Source: JABSSA01 sp039975755 (GTDB taxonomy: Bacteria; Pseudomonadota; Alphaproteobacteria; Rhodobacterales; Rhodobacteraceae). Taken from it: 64,000 nt of DNA. Shown here piece after piece: positions 1 to 9,212 of the stretch; within the stretch, counting starts at the first letter, position 1; every line of letters starts with the position of its first letter. Made by a program: the position numbers and the translations under genes. The stretch covers positions 124,001-188,000 of the forward strand of contig JBDWGM010000083.1 in NCBI GenBank assembly GCA_039975755.1, read 5' to 3'. The notes under the pieces are model-generated. The model had not been told where the DNA came from and made no database searches. It worked only from the letters and a program-made list of their open reading frames with translations.

Positions 1-2
1 TC

Positions 3-410
3 CGCGAATGCTTGCCGTCTATGCGCGAAACAGATTGGGGCCGCGTGATCGCCGTCAGCTCAATCGCGGGCTTGCGCGGCCTGCCCGGTGCCGCCGCCTA
101 TTCAGCCTCCAAACACGGATTGATTGGCCTAATCCGCTCCCTGTCCGAAGAATTCATGGGCGGGCCCATCACCTTCAATTCGATCTGCCCCGGCTACACC
201 GACACCCCAATTGTGGATCGCAACGAAAAAGCCATTGCTGAAAAAACAGGCATCAGCGTCGCGGACGCGCGCAAATCAATGACCCGCGCCAACCGTCACA
301 ATCGTTTGGTTGATGTCGCCGAAATCGCCGCCGCCACCCGCTGGCTCACCGGCCCTGCCTCGGGCAGCATCAACGGCCAAAATATAGAAATCGCGGGTGG
401 TCAAACCTAA
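3..410 (+). CDS. SDR family oxidoreductase, 3' part (5' end outside window)
   Basis: The reading frame is open to the left edge, so only the last 135 residues of a short-chain dehydrogenase/reductase are visible. The catalytic half is present: a Ser pair in IAVSSIAG (visible residues 16-23), then YSASKHG with Tyr33 and Lys37 of the YxxxK motif, followed by the family's NSICPGYTDTPI segment and a C-terminal NGQNIEIAGGQT of the kind SDRs end with. The coenzyme-binding TGxxxGxG is missing because it lies upstream. SDRs of this type use NAD(P)H to interconvert hydroxyacyl or alcohol and keto groups. The substrate cannot be read from the sequence. A 3-hydroxyacyl-CoA or 3-hydroxybutyrate dehydrogenase-like enzyme is one possibility. 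It converges with the hydrolase gene on the other strand. Confidence 0.85.
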   Translation, partial: RECLPSMRETDWGRVIAVSSIAGLRGLPGAAAYSASKHGLIGLIRSLSEEFMGGPITFNSICPGYTDTPIVDRNEKAIAEKTGISVADARKSMTRANRHNRLVDVAEIAAATRWLTGPASGSINGQNIEIAGGQT

Positions 411-528
411 CCGAAATGACATCGCCAGGGTCGGCGGGTGGGCGAATTTGCGCAGCAAAGAGAGCCACACAGCCGATCCACCACACTTAACTTAAGGATC
501 ACGAGCAAACGAAACAGACAGAAAACGT

Positions 529-1308
529 CTATGCGCTGCGCAACACCGGACGTGCGCGCCCATGATCGGCCCAGTCGCGCACTGCTGCGCCAAAGGCTTT
601 GAACAATGGTCGCGACACCGGATCTTGCGCCGCATTCCATTCAGGATGCCATTGCACCGACAACGTGAACCCCGGCGCGCCATCGATATAGGTCGCCTCG
701 GGCGTTCCATCTGGCGCGTACCCATCCACGATAATCCGCTCGCCCGCATCCTTGATGCCTTGACCGTGCAAAGTGTTGGTCATCACCTTGCGCGCGCCCA
801 TCACCCGTTCAAACGGACCGCCTTCGCTAAACGTGACTTCATGGCGCAAAGCGAATTTCTCTTCAATCGTGCCATCGGGGGGCATGCGGTGATTGTCGCG
901 CCCCGGCAAATCGCGAATTTCAGGATAAAGCGACCCCCCCATGGCCACGTTAACCTCTTGAAATCCACGACAGATTCCCAAAAAAGGCTGTCCCCGTTCG
1001 ACCAACGCTCGGATCAAAGGCAATGCCAACCCGTCGCGTTCTCGGTCAAAATCACCATGCGCTTCTGTTGCGACCTCGCCGTATTCTTCCGGATGCACAT
1101 TGGGGCGCGCGCCGGTGAACACAAAACCTGCACATCTGTCCATCAAATCTTCAATGGACACATAAGCCGGATCCGCAGGCACCAGCAGCGGCAATCCCTC
1201 TGAAACCTCCGCGACAGCGGACGTGTTGATCACACCACCACCATGCACACGGTAGTCTTCGTTGATCACGTGGATATTGCTGATGATACCAATAATCGGA
1301 CGCGCCAT
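529..1308 (-). CDS. peptidase C26 / class I glutamine amidotransferase-like hydrolase (PuuD-like)
   Basis: This 259-residue protein has the complete catalytic triad of the class I glutamine amidotransferase fold: nucleophile Cys113 in GICRG, and His221 and Glu223 in QWHPEW. A free-standing domain of this length is typical of gamma-glutamyl-GABA hydrolases (PuuD) and related C26 peptidases, which cleave gamma-glutamyl amides. I chose the start at 1308 because AGAGG lies 6 nt before that ATG; an in-frame ATG five codons upstream has no such site. The exact substrate is not shown, and no other polyamine genes are nearby, so the PuuD assignment is by family only. Confidence 0.85.
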   Translation of the reverse strand: MARPIIGIISNIHVINEDYRVHGGGVINTSAVAEVSEGLPLLVPADPAYVSIEDLMDRCAGFVFTGARPNVHPEEYGEVATEAHGDFDRERDGLALPLIRALVERGQPFLGICRGFQEVNVAMGGSLYPEIRDLPGRDNHRMPPDGTIEEKFALRHEVTFSEGGPFERVMGARKVMTNTLHGQGIKDAGERIIVDGYAPDGTPEATYIDGAPGFTLSVQWHPEWNAAQDPVSRPLFKAFGAAVRDWADHGRARPVLRSA

Positions 1309-1416
1309 TCGGACCTCTCGCATTTAAACTGAGGTCGGTATAGCGCAGCCGTACGCGCTCTTCCATACGCAGCCACGCGCAATCACCTGTGCATGGCTGC
1401 TTATGTTCAAAATGGC

Positions 1417-1839
1417 TTAAATTTCTGCCACCAGTCCTGCCGCTTCGATGCCGGCTTGACCGGCGATTGCATCATTGTCGGACGAATCCCCCGTCACGCC
1501 AACAGCGCCAAGAACCCGGCCACGCTTGTCATGCAACAAAATACCGCCCGGAACCGGGACAACCTGCCCCCCAAAAGCACCGTTCATGGCTGACATGAAA
1601 TACGCCTGCTGCTCTGCACGTGCCATCTGTGCTGTCCCTGCGATGCCCAACATGATCGATCCATAGGCCTTGCCATGCGCAATTGCGAACCGACCAGGGC
1701 TGGCCCCATCTGAACGTTCGAATGCAATCACATGACCTCCTGCGTCCAGAACGATAACCGACAAAGGTTTCAATTCTAGCGCGCGACCTTTTTCAATCGT
1801 TTTTCGCACAATTGTGCGTGCCTTATTCAAAGAAACCAT
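1417..1839 (-). CDS. GlcG/HbpS family heme-binding-like protein (DUF336)
   Basis: This is a 140-residue single-domain protein of the GlcG/HbpS family, recognised by the VIVLDAGGHVIAFERSDGA segment near the N-terminus, the Gly-rich VPVPGGILL stretch and the GAVGVTGDSSDND segment near the end. In glycolate operons a member called glcG sits beside glcB, and here glcB is the next gene upstream on the same strand. The family has no agreed enzymatic function. Some members bind heme or cobalamin, or act as extracellular sensors. No signal peptide is visible, so a cytoplasmic location is inferred. AAGGTG lies 7 nt before the ATG. It is probably co-transcribed with glcB across a 127-nt gap that contains a hairpin. 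Confidence 0.8.
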   Translation of the reverse strand: MVSLNKARTIVRKTIEKGRALELKPLSVIVLDAGGHVIAFERSDGASPGRFAIAHGKAYGSIMLGIAGTAQMARAEQQAYFMSAMNGAFGGQVVPVPGGILLHDKRGRVLGAVGVTGDSSDNDAIAGQAGIEAAGLVAEI

Positions 1840-1889
1840 AGTCTTTCACCTTCATCTTTTGTCCAAGTGCCGTCCGGACATCCTCGGGG

Positions 1890-1908
1890 ATGGGGGCAAT
1901 CCCCCCAT
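1890..1908 (-). other. intercistronic hairpin between glcB and glcG
   Basis: ATGGGGG (1890-1896) and CCCCCAT (1902-1908) form a perfect 7-bp GC-rich stem with a 5-nt loop in the 127-nt gap between glcB and glcG. There is no T-run on either side, so it is not a classic Rho-independent terminator. A role in attenuation or in protecting the glcB transcript is an inference. Confidence 0.4.
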
Positions 1909-1966
1909 ATTCATAACAACAGGTATCAACAGACTTCCGCACCAACAGCAACAGACGTCGTTTGCA

Positions 1967-4114
1967 TCAACCCGCAGCTTTGGCGTCCAACCGACGTTCA
2001 TGCAAAACCGGTTCTGTATAACCAGACGGCTGCACCCGCCCTTTCAACACCAAATCACACGCGGCCTGAAACGCAACCCCGTCATATCCTGGTGCCATCG
2101 GAATATAGCTCGGATCACCTGCGTTTTGCGCATCAACCGTAACCGCCATCCGTTTGAGCCCATCCAATGCTTGATCCGCGCTGATCACATCATGATGTAA
2201 CCAATTGGCCAAAGCTTGCGCCGAAATGCGGCAGGTCGCACGATCTTCCATCAAACCAACATCATTGATGTCAGGCACTTTGGAACATCCCACACCCGCA
2301 TCGACCCAACGCACAACATATCCAAGGATGCCTTGCGCATTGTTATCCACTTCGCGTGCAATCTCTTCTTGTGAAAAATTGCGCCCCGTCGCGACCGGCA
2401 CTGTCAACAAATCATCCAATGACCCGCGTGCACCCCCTGCCCGCAACGCGTCTTGACGCGCCAACACATCCACCTTGTGATAATGCGTGGCATGCAACGT
2501 CGCCGCTGTCGGGGATGGCACCCAAGCACAGGTCGCACCCGCGTTGGGGTGTCCGATCTTTTGATCCAACATATCAGCCATCAGATCAGGCATCGCCCAC
2601 ATCCCTTTACCGATCTGCGCTTTGCCCTTCAGGCCACAGGCCAAACCGATATCCACGTTGCGATCTTCATAAGACGCGATCCATGCCGCGCCTTTCATCT
2701 CGCCTTTTGGCACCATTGGGCCCGCTTCCATCGAGGTATGAATTTCATCACCCGTGCGATCCAAGAACCCAGTGTTAATGAACGCAACACGCGATTTAGC
2801 GGCCCGGATACATTCTTTCAGATTGACGCTCGTGCGCCGCTCTTCATCCATAATGCCCAGTTTTACTGTGTTTTTGGGCAACCCAAGAACCGCCTCTACT
2901 CGGCCAAAGATCTCATCCGCAAACGCGACCTCTTCCGGTCCATGCATTTTGGGTTTCACCACATAGACAGACCCATGCGCCGAATTGCCAATCCCTTGCC
3001 CGCGGGTATCATGGCTGGCGATCATGGTGGTGATCATCGCATCCATCAGGCCTTCGCCCACTTCGTTGCCGTCGCGGTCCTGTATCGCTGGGTTGGTCAT
3101 CAAATGCCCGACATTCCGGATCAACATCAACGCGCGGGTTTTCACCTCGAATGCGCTGCCCTTTGCATCGGAATACGTCAGGTTCGGCGCCATGCGGCGC
3201 GTCTGGACCTTGCCGCCCTTTTCAAAGCTCTCTTCCAGATCGCCCTTCATCAGACCAAGCCAGTTGGAATAGGCCAACACCTTGTCTTCGGCATCGACCG
3301 CCGCCACGGAATCTTCGCAATCCATGATCGTCGACATCGCGGATTCCAAACGGACATCCGAAATTCCAGCGGCATCACTTGCGCCAATCGCACTGGATGC
3401 ATCCACAACAACTTCGACACGCAGTCCATTGTTCTTGAACAGATAATGATCCGATCCGTCCCCACGACGCGCGCCTTCAAATGCTCCCGCATCTTTTAAG
3501 GTCACGACGGCGTCTTTGGCGGTAATAACCGGCACAGACCTGTCCAACGTCAAAGACGTGACATCAGCCCACGACGCACCCTGCAACGGCAATGCATCAT
3601 CCAAAAATCCTTTGGCCCATGCAATAACACGCGCCCCACGCGCCGCATCATATCCCCCAGCACTTGGCAAATCCCCCAACGCGTCTGTGCCATACAATGC
3701 GTCATATAGGCTACCCCACCGCGCATTTGCAGCGTTCAACGCAAACCGAGCGTTCATGATCGGAACCACCAATTGCGGCCCCGGTATCGTTGCAATTTCA
3801 GGATCGACATTGGCCGTTTCGATTTCGAATTCTGGCCCCTCGGGCAACAGATACCCGATCTCTTTCAGGAACGCTGTGTATTCGGCGGCATCATGTGGTT
3901 GCCCACGACGGGCCACATGCCACGCATCGATCTGCGCTTGCATCTCTTCGCGCTTGGCCAACAGATCACGGTTTTTGGGTCCCAGATCATGCACCAAAGC
4001 GGAAAACCCCGCCCAAAAATCTGCGCTCGCCACACCGGTGCCTGGCAATGCTTGGTCTTCAATAAACGCGGCCAGCTCTGGCGCGACATTCAGATCACTA
4101 CGCTCAACATACAT
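1967..4114 (-). CDS. glcB: malate synthase G
   Basis: This is a 715-residue protein, close to the usual length for malate synthase G (about 720). It condenses glyoxylate with acetyl-CoA to malate in the cytoplasm. Family segments are clear: RSDLNVAPELAAFIEDQALP at the start, MSTIMDCEDSVAAVD in the TIM-barrel region, NVGHLMTNPAI, KLGIMDEERRTSVNL, and IASYEDRNVDIGLACGLKGK followed by IGKGMWAMPDLM. The frame is open 25 codons further upstream, but the ATG at 4114 is preceded by GGAGG at a spacing of about 9 nt and begins where the family begins. With glcG it forms a small glyoxylate-utilisation unit. It is transcribed divergently from pepN, with an inverted repeat in the shared region. Confidence 0.96.
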   Translation of the reverse strand: MYVERSDLNVAPELAAFIEDQALPGTGVASADFWAGFSALVHDLGPKNRDLLAKREEMQAQIDAWHVARRGQPHDAAEYTAFLKEIGYLLPEGPEFEIETANVDPEIATIPGPQLVVPIMNARFALNAANARWGSLYDALYGTDALGDLPSAGGYDAARGARVIAWAKGFLDDALPLQGASWADVTSLTLDRSVPVITAKDAVVTLKDAGAFEGARRGDGSDHYLFKNNGLRVEVVVDASSAIGASDAAGISDVRLESAMSTIMDCEDSVAAVDAEDKVLAYSNWLGLMKGDLEESFEKGGKVQTRRMAPNLTYSDAKGSAFEVKTRALMLIRNVGHLMTNPAIQDRDGNEVGEGLMDAMITTMIASHDTRGQGIGNSAHGSVYVVKPKMHGPEEVAFADEIFGRVEAVLGLPKNTVKLGIMDEERRTSVNLKECIRAAKSRVAFINTGFLDRTGDEIHTSMEAGPMVPKGEMKGAAWIASYEDRNVDIGLACGLKGKAQIGKGMWAMPDLMADMLDQKIGHPNAGATCAWVPSPTAATLHATHYHKVDVLARQDALRAGGARGSLDDLLTVPVATGRNFSQEEIAREVDNNAQGILGYVVRWVDAGVGCSKVPDINDVGLMEDRATCRISAQALANWLHHDVISADQALDGLKRMAVTVDAQNAGDPSYIPMAPGYDGVAFQAACDLVLKGRVQPSGYTEPVLHERRLDAKAAG

Positions 4115-4176
4115 GGGTTGGTGCCTCCGTTGCATTCCTGTCAGACCCATGTAGAGATAAAATTTCCTATCGTAAA

Positions 4177-4215
4177 CAGTTTCGGTCAAATTATTTTACC
4201 AATTATACGAAACTG
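4177..4215. promoter_or_regulatory. inverted repeat in the glcB/pepN divergent region
   Basis: CAGTTTCG (4177-4184) is repeated exactly as its reverse complement CGAAACTG (4208-4215) around a 23-nt AT-rich core. It lies 62 nt upstream of the glcB start in a region otherwise without genes (4115-4406). The arrangement suits a dimeric regulator flanking a glcB promoter, but the regulator is not known and no clear -35/-10 boxes were assigned. The remaining sequence up to pepN is C-rich and shows nothing else. Confidence 0.4.
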
Positions 4216-4406
4216 GAAAATTACTGCTGATATCCATGCCGGATTTTGAGACCAGTCCGCGCAGATATCCAACCCCAAGACCCCCATACCCGGCGACAAC
4301 ATACCAAACCCCGCGCGCGCCACCCCATCCCAGCAGATCAGCTTGCAGCCCCTCGCACCCCGCACTACGCTCCGCGCAAACCGGTTCCTCATTCAAGGAC
4401 ACTCAG

Positions 4407-6950
4407 ATGCGCGACGCAGCCCCTAAAACGATCTACCTCAAAGACTATTCGCCCTTCGGCTTTCGCGTCGAATCCGTCAATCTGACCTTTGATCTGGCCC
4501 CATCGGCCACCATCGTCACCACACGCATCCGCTTTGCACCCAATCCGGATGCAACCGACAAAACGTTTTTCCTGCACGGCGAAAACCTCACGCTGTTGCG
4601 CGCAACGATTGACGGCGAAACGGTCAAACCCGACGTCACGCCAGAAGGTCTGACATGCGATGTGCCCGCGATCCCCTTCACATGGGAAAGCGAAGTGCGC
4701 ATCGATCCGGCCGCCAATACCGCGCTCGAAGGGCTGTATCTGTCCAACGGTATGTATTGCACCCAATGCGAGGCCGAAGGGTTTCGCAAAATCACCTACT
4801 ACCCCGACCGCCCCGATGTCATGTCGACCTTTACCGTACGCGTGAACGGTCCCCATCCTGTGCTGTTGTCCAATGGCAATCCAGTCGCAATTGGGGATGG
4901 CTGGTCAGAATGGCACGACCCGTGGCCAAAACCAGCCTATCTGTTTGCCCTCGTGGCCGGCGATTTGATCGCCCATCGCGGTGAATTCAAAACCAGCGAA
5001 GGCCGCGATGTCGATCTGGCCGTCTGGGTCCGTCCCGGCGACGAAGGCAAATGCGAATTCGCAATGGAAGCATTGATCAAATCAATGGAATGGGACGAAA
5101 AAGTCTATGGCCGCGCCTATGACCTTGATGTGTTTAACATCGTCGCCGTCGACGATTTCAACATGGGCGCGATGGAAAACAAAGGCCTGAATATCTTTAA
5201 TTCCTCTGCTGTGCTGGCCAGCCCAGAAACCGCCACCGACAACAATTTTGAACGCATCGAAGCGATCATTGCGCATGAGTATTTCCACAACTGGACCGGC
5301 AACCGCATCACCTGCCGGGATTGGTTCCAACTCTGCCTCAAAGAGGGTCTGACCGTCTTTCGCGATGCGCAATTCACCTCGGATGTGCGCTCCGAACCGG
5401 TCAAACGCATCTCGGATGTGATCGACCTGCGCGCGCGCCAATTCCCCGAAGACCAAGGCCCGCTAGCCCACCCCGTGCGCCCCGAAAGCTTTCAGGAAAT
5501 CAATAACTTCTATACCGCGACCGTCTATGAAAAAGGCGCCGAAGTGATTGGCATGCTCAAACGCCTTGTCGGTGATCGGGCGTATGAAACCGCGCTCAAT
5601 CTGTATTTTGACCGCCATGACGGTGACGCCGCCACCATCGAGGATTGGATACAAGTCTTTCAAGACGCCACCGGACGCGATCTGACGCAATTCAAACGCT
5701 GGTATGCGCAGGCAGGCACGCCTCACTTGTCTGCAAAGGAAACATGGGACGATGGGACATTCACCCTGACCTTCACCCAAGACACCAAACCGTCCTCTTA
5801 TACCGCACAACCCGGCCCGCAGGTGATGCCGATTGCCGTTGGCCTTTTGAATCCCGATGGCTCCGAAGCGCTCAGCACGCAAATGCTGGAGATGACCAAA
5901 ACCAGCCAAAGCTTCAGCTTTTCCGGCCTGTCAGACCGCCCCAAAGCATCGATTTTGCGTGGCTTCTCAGCGCCTGTGGTTCTGGATTACCAAGCCGATC
6001 ACGCCTTTTTACTGGCCCATGACACCGACCCGTTCAACCGATGGGAAGCAGGCCGCACATTGGGCCGCAACGCATTGCTGAACATGATCACCAAACGGGC
6101 CGCACCTGACCCGGCGTACTTGGACGGGCTCGCTGCGGTTGTGACCGACAACGACCTTGATCCGGCCTATCGCGCCCTGATGCTGGGCTTGCCCGGTCAA
6201 TCGGAACTGGCCGCTGAATTGCACCGCCAAGGCGAAACCCCCGACCCCGACACCATCTATCAAGCCCATCAAGGGCTGCGCGACGCCGTTGCCGCGCGTC
6301 TGGCCGACGATTTGCCAGCCCTTTACAGCGACCATCAAGTGACCCGCACATATCGCCCAAACGCCACGCAATCGGGCATGCGCAGCCTTGGCAATTCGGC
6401 CCTGTCCCTACTGACCCGTTTGGACGGCGGTGCACAGGCGCAAAAACAATATGACGCCGCCAACAACATGACCCAACAACTGGCCGCATTGGCCTGTCTG
6501 GTGCGGGCTGGCAAAGGCGACAACGCCCTTGCATCCTTTGAAACGCAGTGGACGGATGACCGCCTAGTCATGGACAAATGGTTTGGCATTCAGGTGATGG
6601 AAGCAAAACCAGATGACGCGGCAGACACCGCCACAGCCCTGACCCGCCACGCGGCCTTCAACATGAAAAACCCAAACCGGTTCCGCGCAACTCTCGGCGC
6701 TCTGACAATGAACCACGCCGGATTCCACGCCAAAGACGGCTCGGGCTATGCCTTACTGGCCAGCTGGCTGATCAAGCTTGACCCGCTGAACCCACAAACA
6801 ACGGCGCGCATGTGCACCGCGTTCCAAACATGGCGGCGCTATGATGCCATCCGTCAATCGCTGATCAAATCCGAACTGGAACGTATCGCCGAAACGCCAG
6901 ACCTCAGTAGAGACACCAGCGAAATGATCGAACGCATCCGCAACGCCTAG
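4407..6950 (+). CDS. pepN: aminopeptidase N (M1 family)
   Basis: This is an 847-residue M1 zinc aminopeptidase that removes N-terminal residues from cytoplasmic peptides. The substrate-binding GAMEN motif is at residues 254-258, and the zinc site HEYFH is at 290-294 with the third ligand Glu313 in LKEGLT. The C-terminal half has the helical domain of the PepN type. The frame extends 57 codons upstream, but that part is Pro/Arg-rich and unlike the family. AAGGA at 4394-4398 supports the ATG at 4407, which begins MRDAAPKTIYLKDY. There is no signal peptide, in agreement with cytoplasmic PepN. Confidence 0.95.
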   Translation: MRDAAPKTIYLKDYSPFGFRVESVNLTFDLAPSATIVTTRIRFAPNPDATDKTFFLHGENLTLLRATIDGETVKPDVTPEGLTCDVPAIPFTWESEVRIDPAANTALEGLYLSNGMYCTQCEAEGFRKITYYPDRPDVMSTFTVRVNGPHPVLLSNGNPVAIGDGWSEWHDPWPKPAYLFALVAGDLIAHRGEFKTSEGRDVDLAVWVRPGDEGKCEFAMEALIKSMEWDEKVYGRAYDLDVFNIVAVDDFNMGAMENKGLNIFNSSAVLASPETATDNNFERIEAIIAHEYFHNWTGNRITCRDWFQLCLKEGLTVFRDAQFTSDVRSEPVKRISDVIDLRARQFPEDQGPLAHPVRPESFQEINNFYTATVYEKGAEVIGMLKRLVGDRAYETALNLYFDRHDGDAATIEDWIQVFQDATGRDLTQFKRWYAQAGTPHLSAKETWDDGTFTLTFTQDTKPSSYTAQPGPQVMPIAVGLLNPDGSEALSTQMLEMTKTSQSFSFSGLSDRPKASILRGFSAPVVLDYQADHAFLLAHDTDPFNRWEAGRTLGRNALLNMITKRAAPDPAYLDGLAAVVTDNDLDPAYRALMLGLPGQSELAAELHRQGETPDPDTIYQAHQGLRDAVAARLADDLPALYSDHQVTRTYRPNATQSGMRSLGNSALSLLTRLDGGAQAQKQYDAANNMTQQLAALACLVRAGKGDNALASFETQWTDDRLVMDKWFGIQVMEAKPDDAADTATALTRHAAFNMKNPNRFRATLGALTMNHAGFHAKDGSGYALLASWLIKLDPLNPQTTARMCTAFQTWRRYDAIRQSLIKSELERIAETPDLSRDTSEMIERIRNA

Positions 6951-7004
6951 TCAGACCTGCCATTCACCGCGATCTGCTCTAAGGTCCGCTTTGTGGAGAA
7001 AGCA

Positions 7005-7457
7005 TTAGGAAGCTTTCGACCTTCTTCGTTTGCGTAGCCATAATAATGCGACGCCAAACAGTAATTGAGACGTACCAACTTTGAAGCCAATATTCCTAAC
7101 TCTAGCGCCCTGAGAAAACATCGCTTCGCTAACAATGACGCCTGAATTTGGTTGATAATATGCCTCAACAACTTCATCGGCCTGGTGGCGCTTCGGGAAA
7201 GACCAAGTATTCCCAGCATACTCAATTGTACGAGCATCATCGCTCACAATTGACAGCGTTGGCCTATATACTGGACCGTTTTCAAGCGTTTTTTCTTCAA
7301 TTCGAACCACTGTTGTTTCGACCTCTTTAGCTGCCCACAAGAACCGTTGATCCGAAAATAGGTCATACAGACCGTGCAGGACCAAAGATGCTCCAACGAA
7401 AACAGAAAGACACCCAGTGAGGGTTAGCAGCCCGCCAAAGAAACCGCGAAAACTCAA
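7005..7457 (-). CDS. DUF3592 membrane protein
   Basis: This 150-residue protein has an N-terminal membrane segment (about residues 7-32), a soluble domain with VETTVVRIEEKT, YRPTLSIVSDDAR and the VEAYYQPNSGVIV segment, and a C-terminal hydrophobic stretch ending in a basic WLRKRRRS tail. This is the layout of DUF3592 proteins, whose function is unknown. Topology predicts the central domain outside the cytoplasm. It stands alone, convergent with pepN. Confidence 0.65.
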   Translation of the reverse strand: MSFRGFFGGLLTLTGCLSVFVGASLVLHGLYDLFSDQRFLWAAKEVETTVVRIEEKTLENGPVYRPTLSIVSDDARTIEYAGNTWSFPKRHQADEVVEAYYQPNSGVIVSEAMFSQGARVRNIGFKVGTSQLLFGVALLWLRKRRRSKAS

Positions 7458-7685
7458 CCTGTACGCCTTTCAAACCTTGGTGTTTTGATCCTTCAATAGA
7501 ACTTATGCGGTTCTTCTTCAGTAAGATCTGAAATCAAGGTCGGCGTGCGTTTGGGCGCAAAACGGACTTGCATATAGCAACAGACAAACAAATGACCGCT
7601 TGGCAAAATCAGCGGCATTTCTAAAGTGTTGCAACAATCCGAACTGCTTTGAGGTTGGCTCAATCCCTTAACGTTGCCCGACCTG

Positions 7686-8174
7686 TTATTCCCACTCGCA
7701 CTCAGCCGCGACTGATTGGGTCAGTCGATACTTGGTCGATGAACCCCCTTCTTCGTGCAGATCAGAACGGACACGCCCATCAGAACACCCACTGACATCA
7801 TCCGACAACCGGAACCAATCCGTTTCAATCACAATGCCTGCTGAATCGCTGTTAATCACATCAAAGCCGCCGCCATCACATTCGACATTGAACCGCAAAG
7901 GCGTGGCATAGTTTTCAGCAAACTCAGATACAAGCTGGCCACCATATCCCGCGCGTCCCGAGTGAGCTTGATCAGCCAATCGAACCTTGACTTCGGCCGA
8001 GGTGAATTCACCGCTTGGGCTGAATTCGATACTTATCCGATCCACCACCTGCTCCGGGTACTTGGCAAGATGCGCATCCGAATAGTCGCGCACATAACAG
8101 CCATTCGGCACATCCTGCGCAATGGCAGGCGCGCCAAGCAATAACGCAAACCCCAGCACTGTCGTGTATCTCAT
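7686..8174 (-). CDS. secreted hypothetical protein
   Basis: This encodes 162 residues beginning with a clear signal peptide, MRYTTVLGFALLLGAPAIA, with cleavage expected before QDVPNGCYV. The start at 8174 is chosen because it gives the signal peptide directly; the frame is open seven codons further up. The mature part contains four Cys, which could form disulfides in the periplasm. No family is recognised. It is a single gene between two other small envelope genes on the same strand. Confidence 0.6.
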   Translation of the reverse strand: MRYTTVLGFALLLGAPAIAQDVPNGCYVRDYSDAHLAKYPEQVVDRISIEFSPSGEFTSAEVKVRLADQAHSGRAGYGGQLVSEFAENYATPLRFNVECDGGGFDVINSDSAGIVIETDWFRLSDDVSGCSDGRVRSDLHEEGGSSTKYRLTQSVAAECEWE

Positions 8175-8373
8175 CGTGAGCCCCGATCTGAACAAATTCG
8201 GATAAAAAGCTTACGGAACTTCTTACAAGACACGACGTCTGTCAATCCAAGCTCCTGTGCCCTGTCTGGCCACTTTTAGAACAGCGACACACCGCCTTCA
8301 CGGGCGCGTTGCGGACCTGAATACCCGCAGGAGTCTGCTGCCGCATTTGCGCCATGTCCGACTGCAGACAACA

Positions 8374-8410
8374 CAAAAACTTGGCGAAGTATAAACACAC
8401 TTCGCCAAGT
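8374..8410 (-). terminator. Rho-independent terminator after the His-rich protein gene
   Basis: ACTTGGCGAAGT (8379-8390) and ACTTCGCCAAGT (8399-8410) form a perfect 12-bp stem with an 8-nt loop. Read on the minus strand, the stem is followed by TTTTTG, as expected for a terminator of the upstream gene at 8440-8805. Confidence 0.85.
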
Positions 8411-8439
8411 CTTCTGAAATCAAGCGTCAATTAGAGGGG

Positions 8440-8805
8440 TCAGTGACGCTTGTGGAGACGGCGATGTCCGCCATGGCTGAAGTGGCGGCGATGACCACGG
8501 TGAATGCTGCGGTGTCCTCCGAAATGGCTGCGACGGGAAAAGCTGTCGTGACGGGAAAACTTATGGCTGCGGTTGCTAAAATGAAAGCTACTGTGAACCT
8601 TCTTCCGTCGTGAAACCTGGGTGAACTTAGGCTTGCCGAACCGGTCGTGTCCGATGAACTTTACATAGTGGCCCGACTTGGTTTTGTACGTTTGACCAAC
8701 AACATAAGCGGTTTGTGCTGTCGCTTGGGTGGGGGCCGTTGTGAACGACACAGTTGAAAGGGCGACAATCAGGGCGAGGACGGGAGTGGTTAATTTAATT
8801 TGCAT
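8440..8805 (-). CDS. small secreted His/Arg-rich protein
   Basis: This 121-residue protein has an N-terminal hydrophobic signal (about residues 1-31) and a short conserved-looking segment (AYVVGQTYKTKSGHYVKFIG, residues 33-52). Its C-terminal half is made almost only of His, Arg, Ser, Gly and Phe (for example GGHRSIHRGHRRHFSHGGH). Dense histidine points to metal binding, or to binding acidic surface polymers, in the periplasm or outside the cell; this is inference. The gene has its own terminator. The strong compositional bias makes homology assignment difficult. Confidence 0.65.
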   Translation of the reverse strand: MQIKLTTPVLALIVALSTVSFTTAPTQATAQTAYVVGQTYKTKSGHYVKFIGHDRFGKPKFTQVSRRKKVHSSFHFSNRSHKFSRHDSFSRRSHFGGHRSIHRGHRRHFSHGGHRRLHKRH

Positions 8806-9212
8806 TATTCAGCTCCTTTAAAGCCGGTGTTGCGTTGCCTTCAGCATGACTGGGAATGGCCAAACCCTCAAATCAAGGCGTCTCATGAGGGCGTGACGCG
8901 ACTGTAACTTTTCAAATTACCAATCTATTACACTGTTTTTAAACACTATTTATTTTCACTGAAATGAGATGCCCCAAGCACAAGAAAAATGTGACGCAGC
9001 GGCAAAACTTGCGGTGTGTGAACTTGGTTACGGCGCATTTTGGGCAATTTAGGGGCTGGGCCACGACCATTTGCCCAAAGCGTTTGACCACAATTCGATG
9101 ACGTCTGGTGACTGACACCGATCTTTTCGAGCCATGTCATGAGGTTGAAGTACCGCACAGGGTGTGATCTGTGAAATCCGGCAAAACCCTAGGCCCATTG
9201 AGGAAGTGAAAC
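8806..9212. other. 407-nt intergenic region, no gene recognised
   Basis: This region separates the minus-strand His-rich gene from pnuC. It should hold both promoters, but no convincing promoter boxes, riboswitch or RNA gene were seen. A 70-codon minus-strand frame (8946-9158) lacks family signals and a ribosome binding site and was not accepted. Confidence 0.5.

Noticed and set aside
2453..3499. 348-codon open frame on the plus strand
   Set aside because: It lies wholly within glcB on the other strand, has no family features, and reflects the low stop frequency of the antisense frame.
3516..4154. 212-codon open frame on the plus strand
   Set aside because: It is antisense to the 5' part of glcB and has the Ser/Ala/Arg-rich composition of a shadow frame.
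8946..9158. 70-codon minus-strand frame in the gap before pnuC
   Set aside because: No ribosome binding site, no recognisable domain, and composition like noncoding sequence.
8806..9212. TPP riboswitch before pnuC
   Set aside because: The conserved CTGAGA and ACCTGA elements of the thi-box are missing, and the neighbouring nadR favours nicotinamide riboside.
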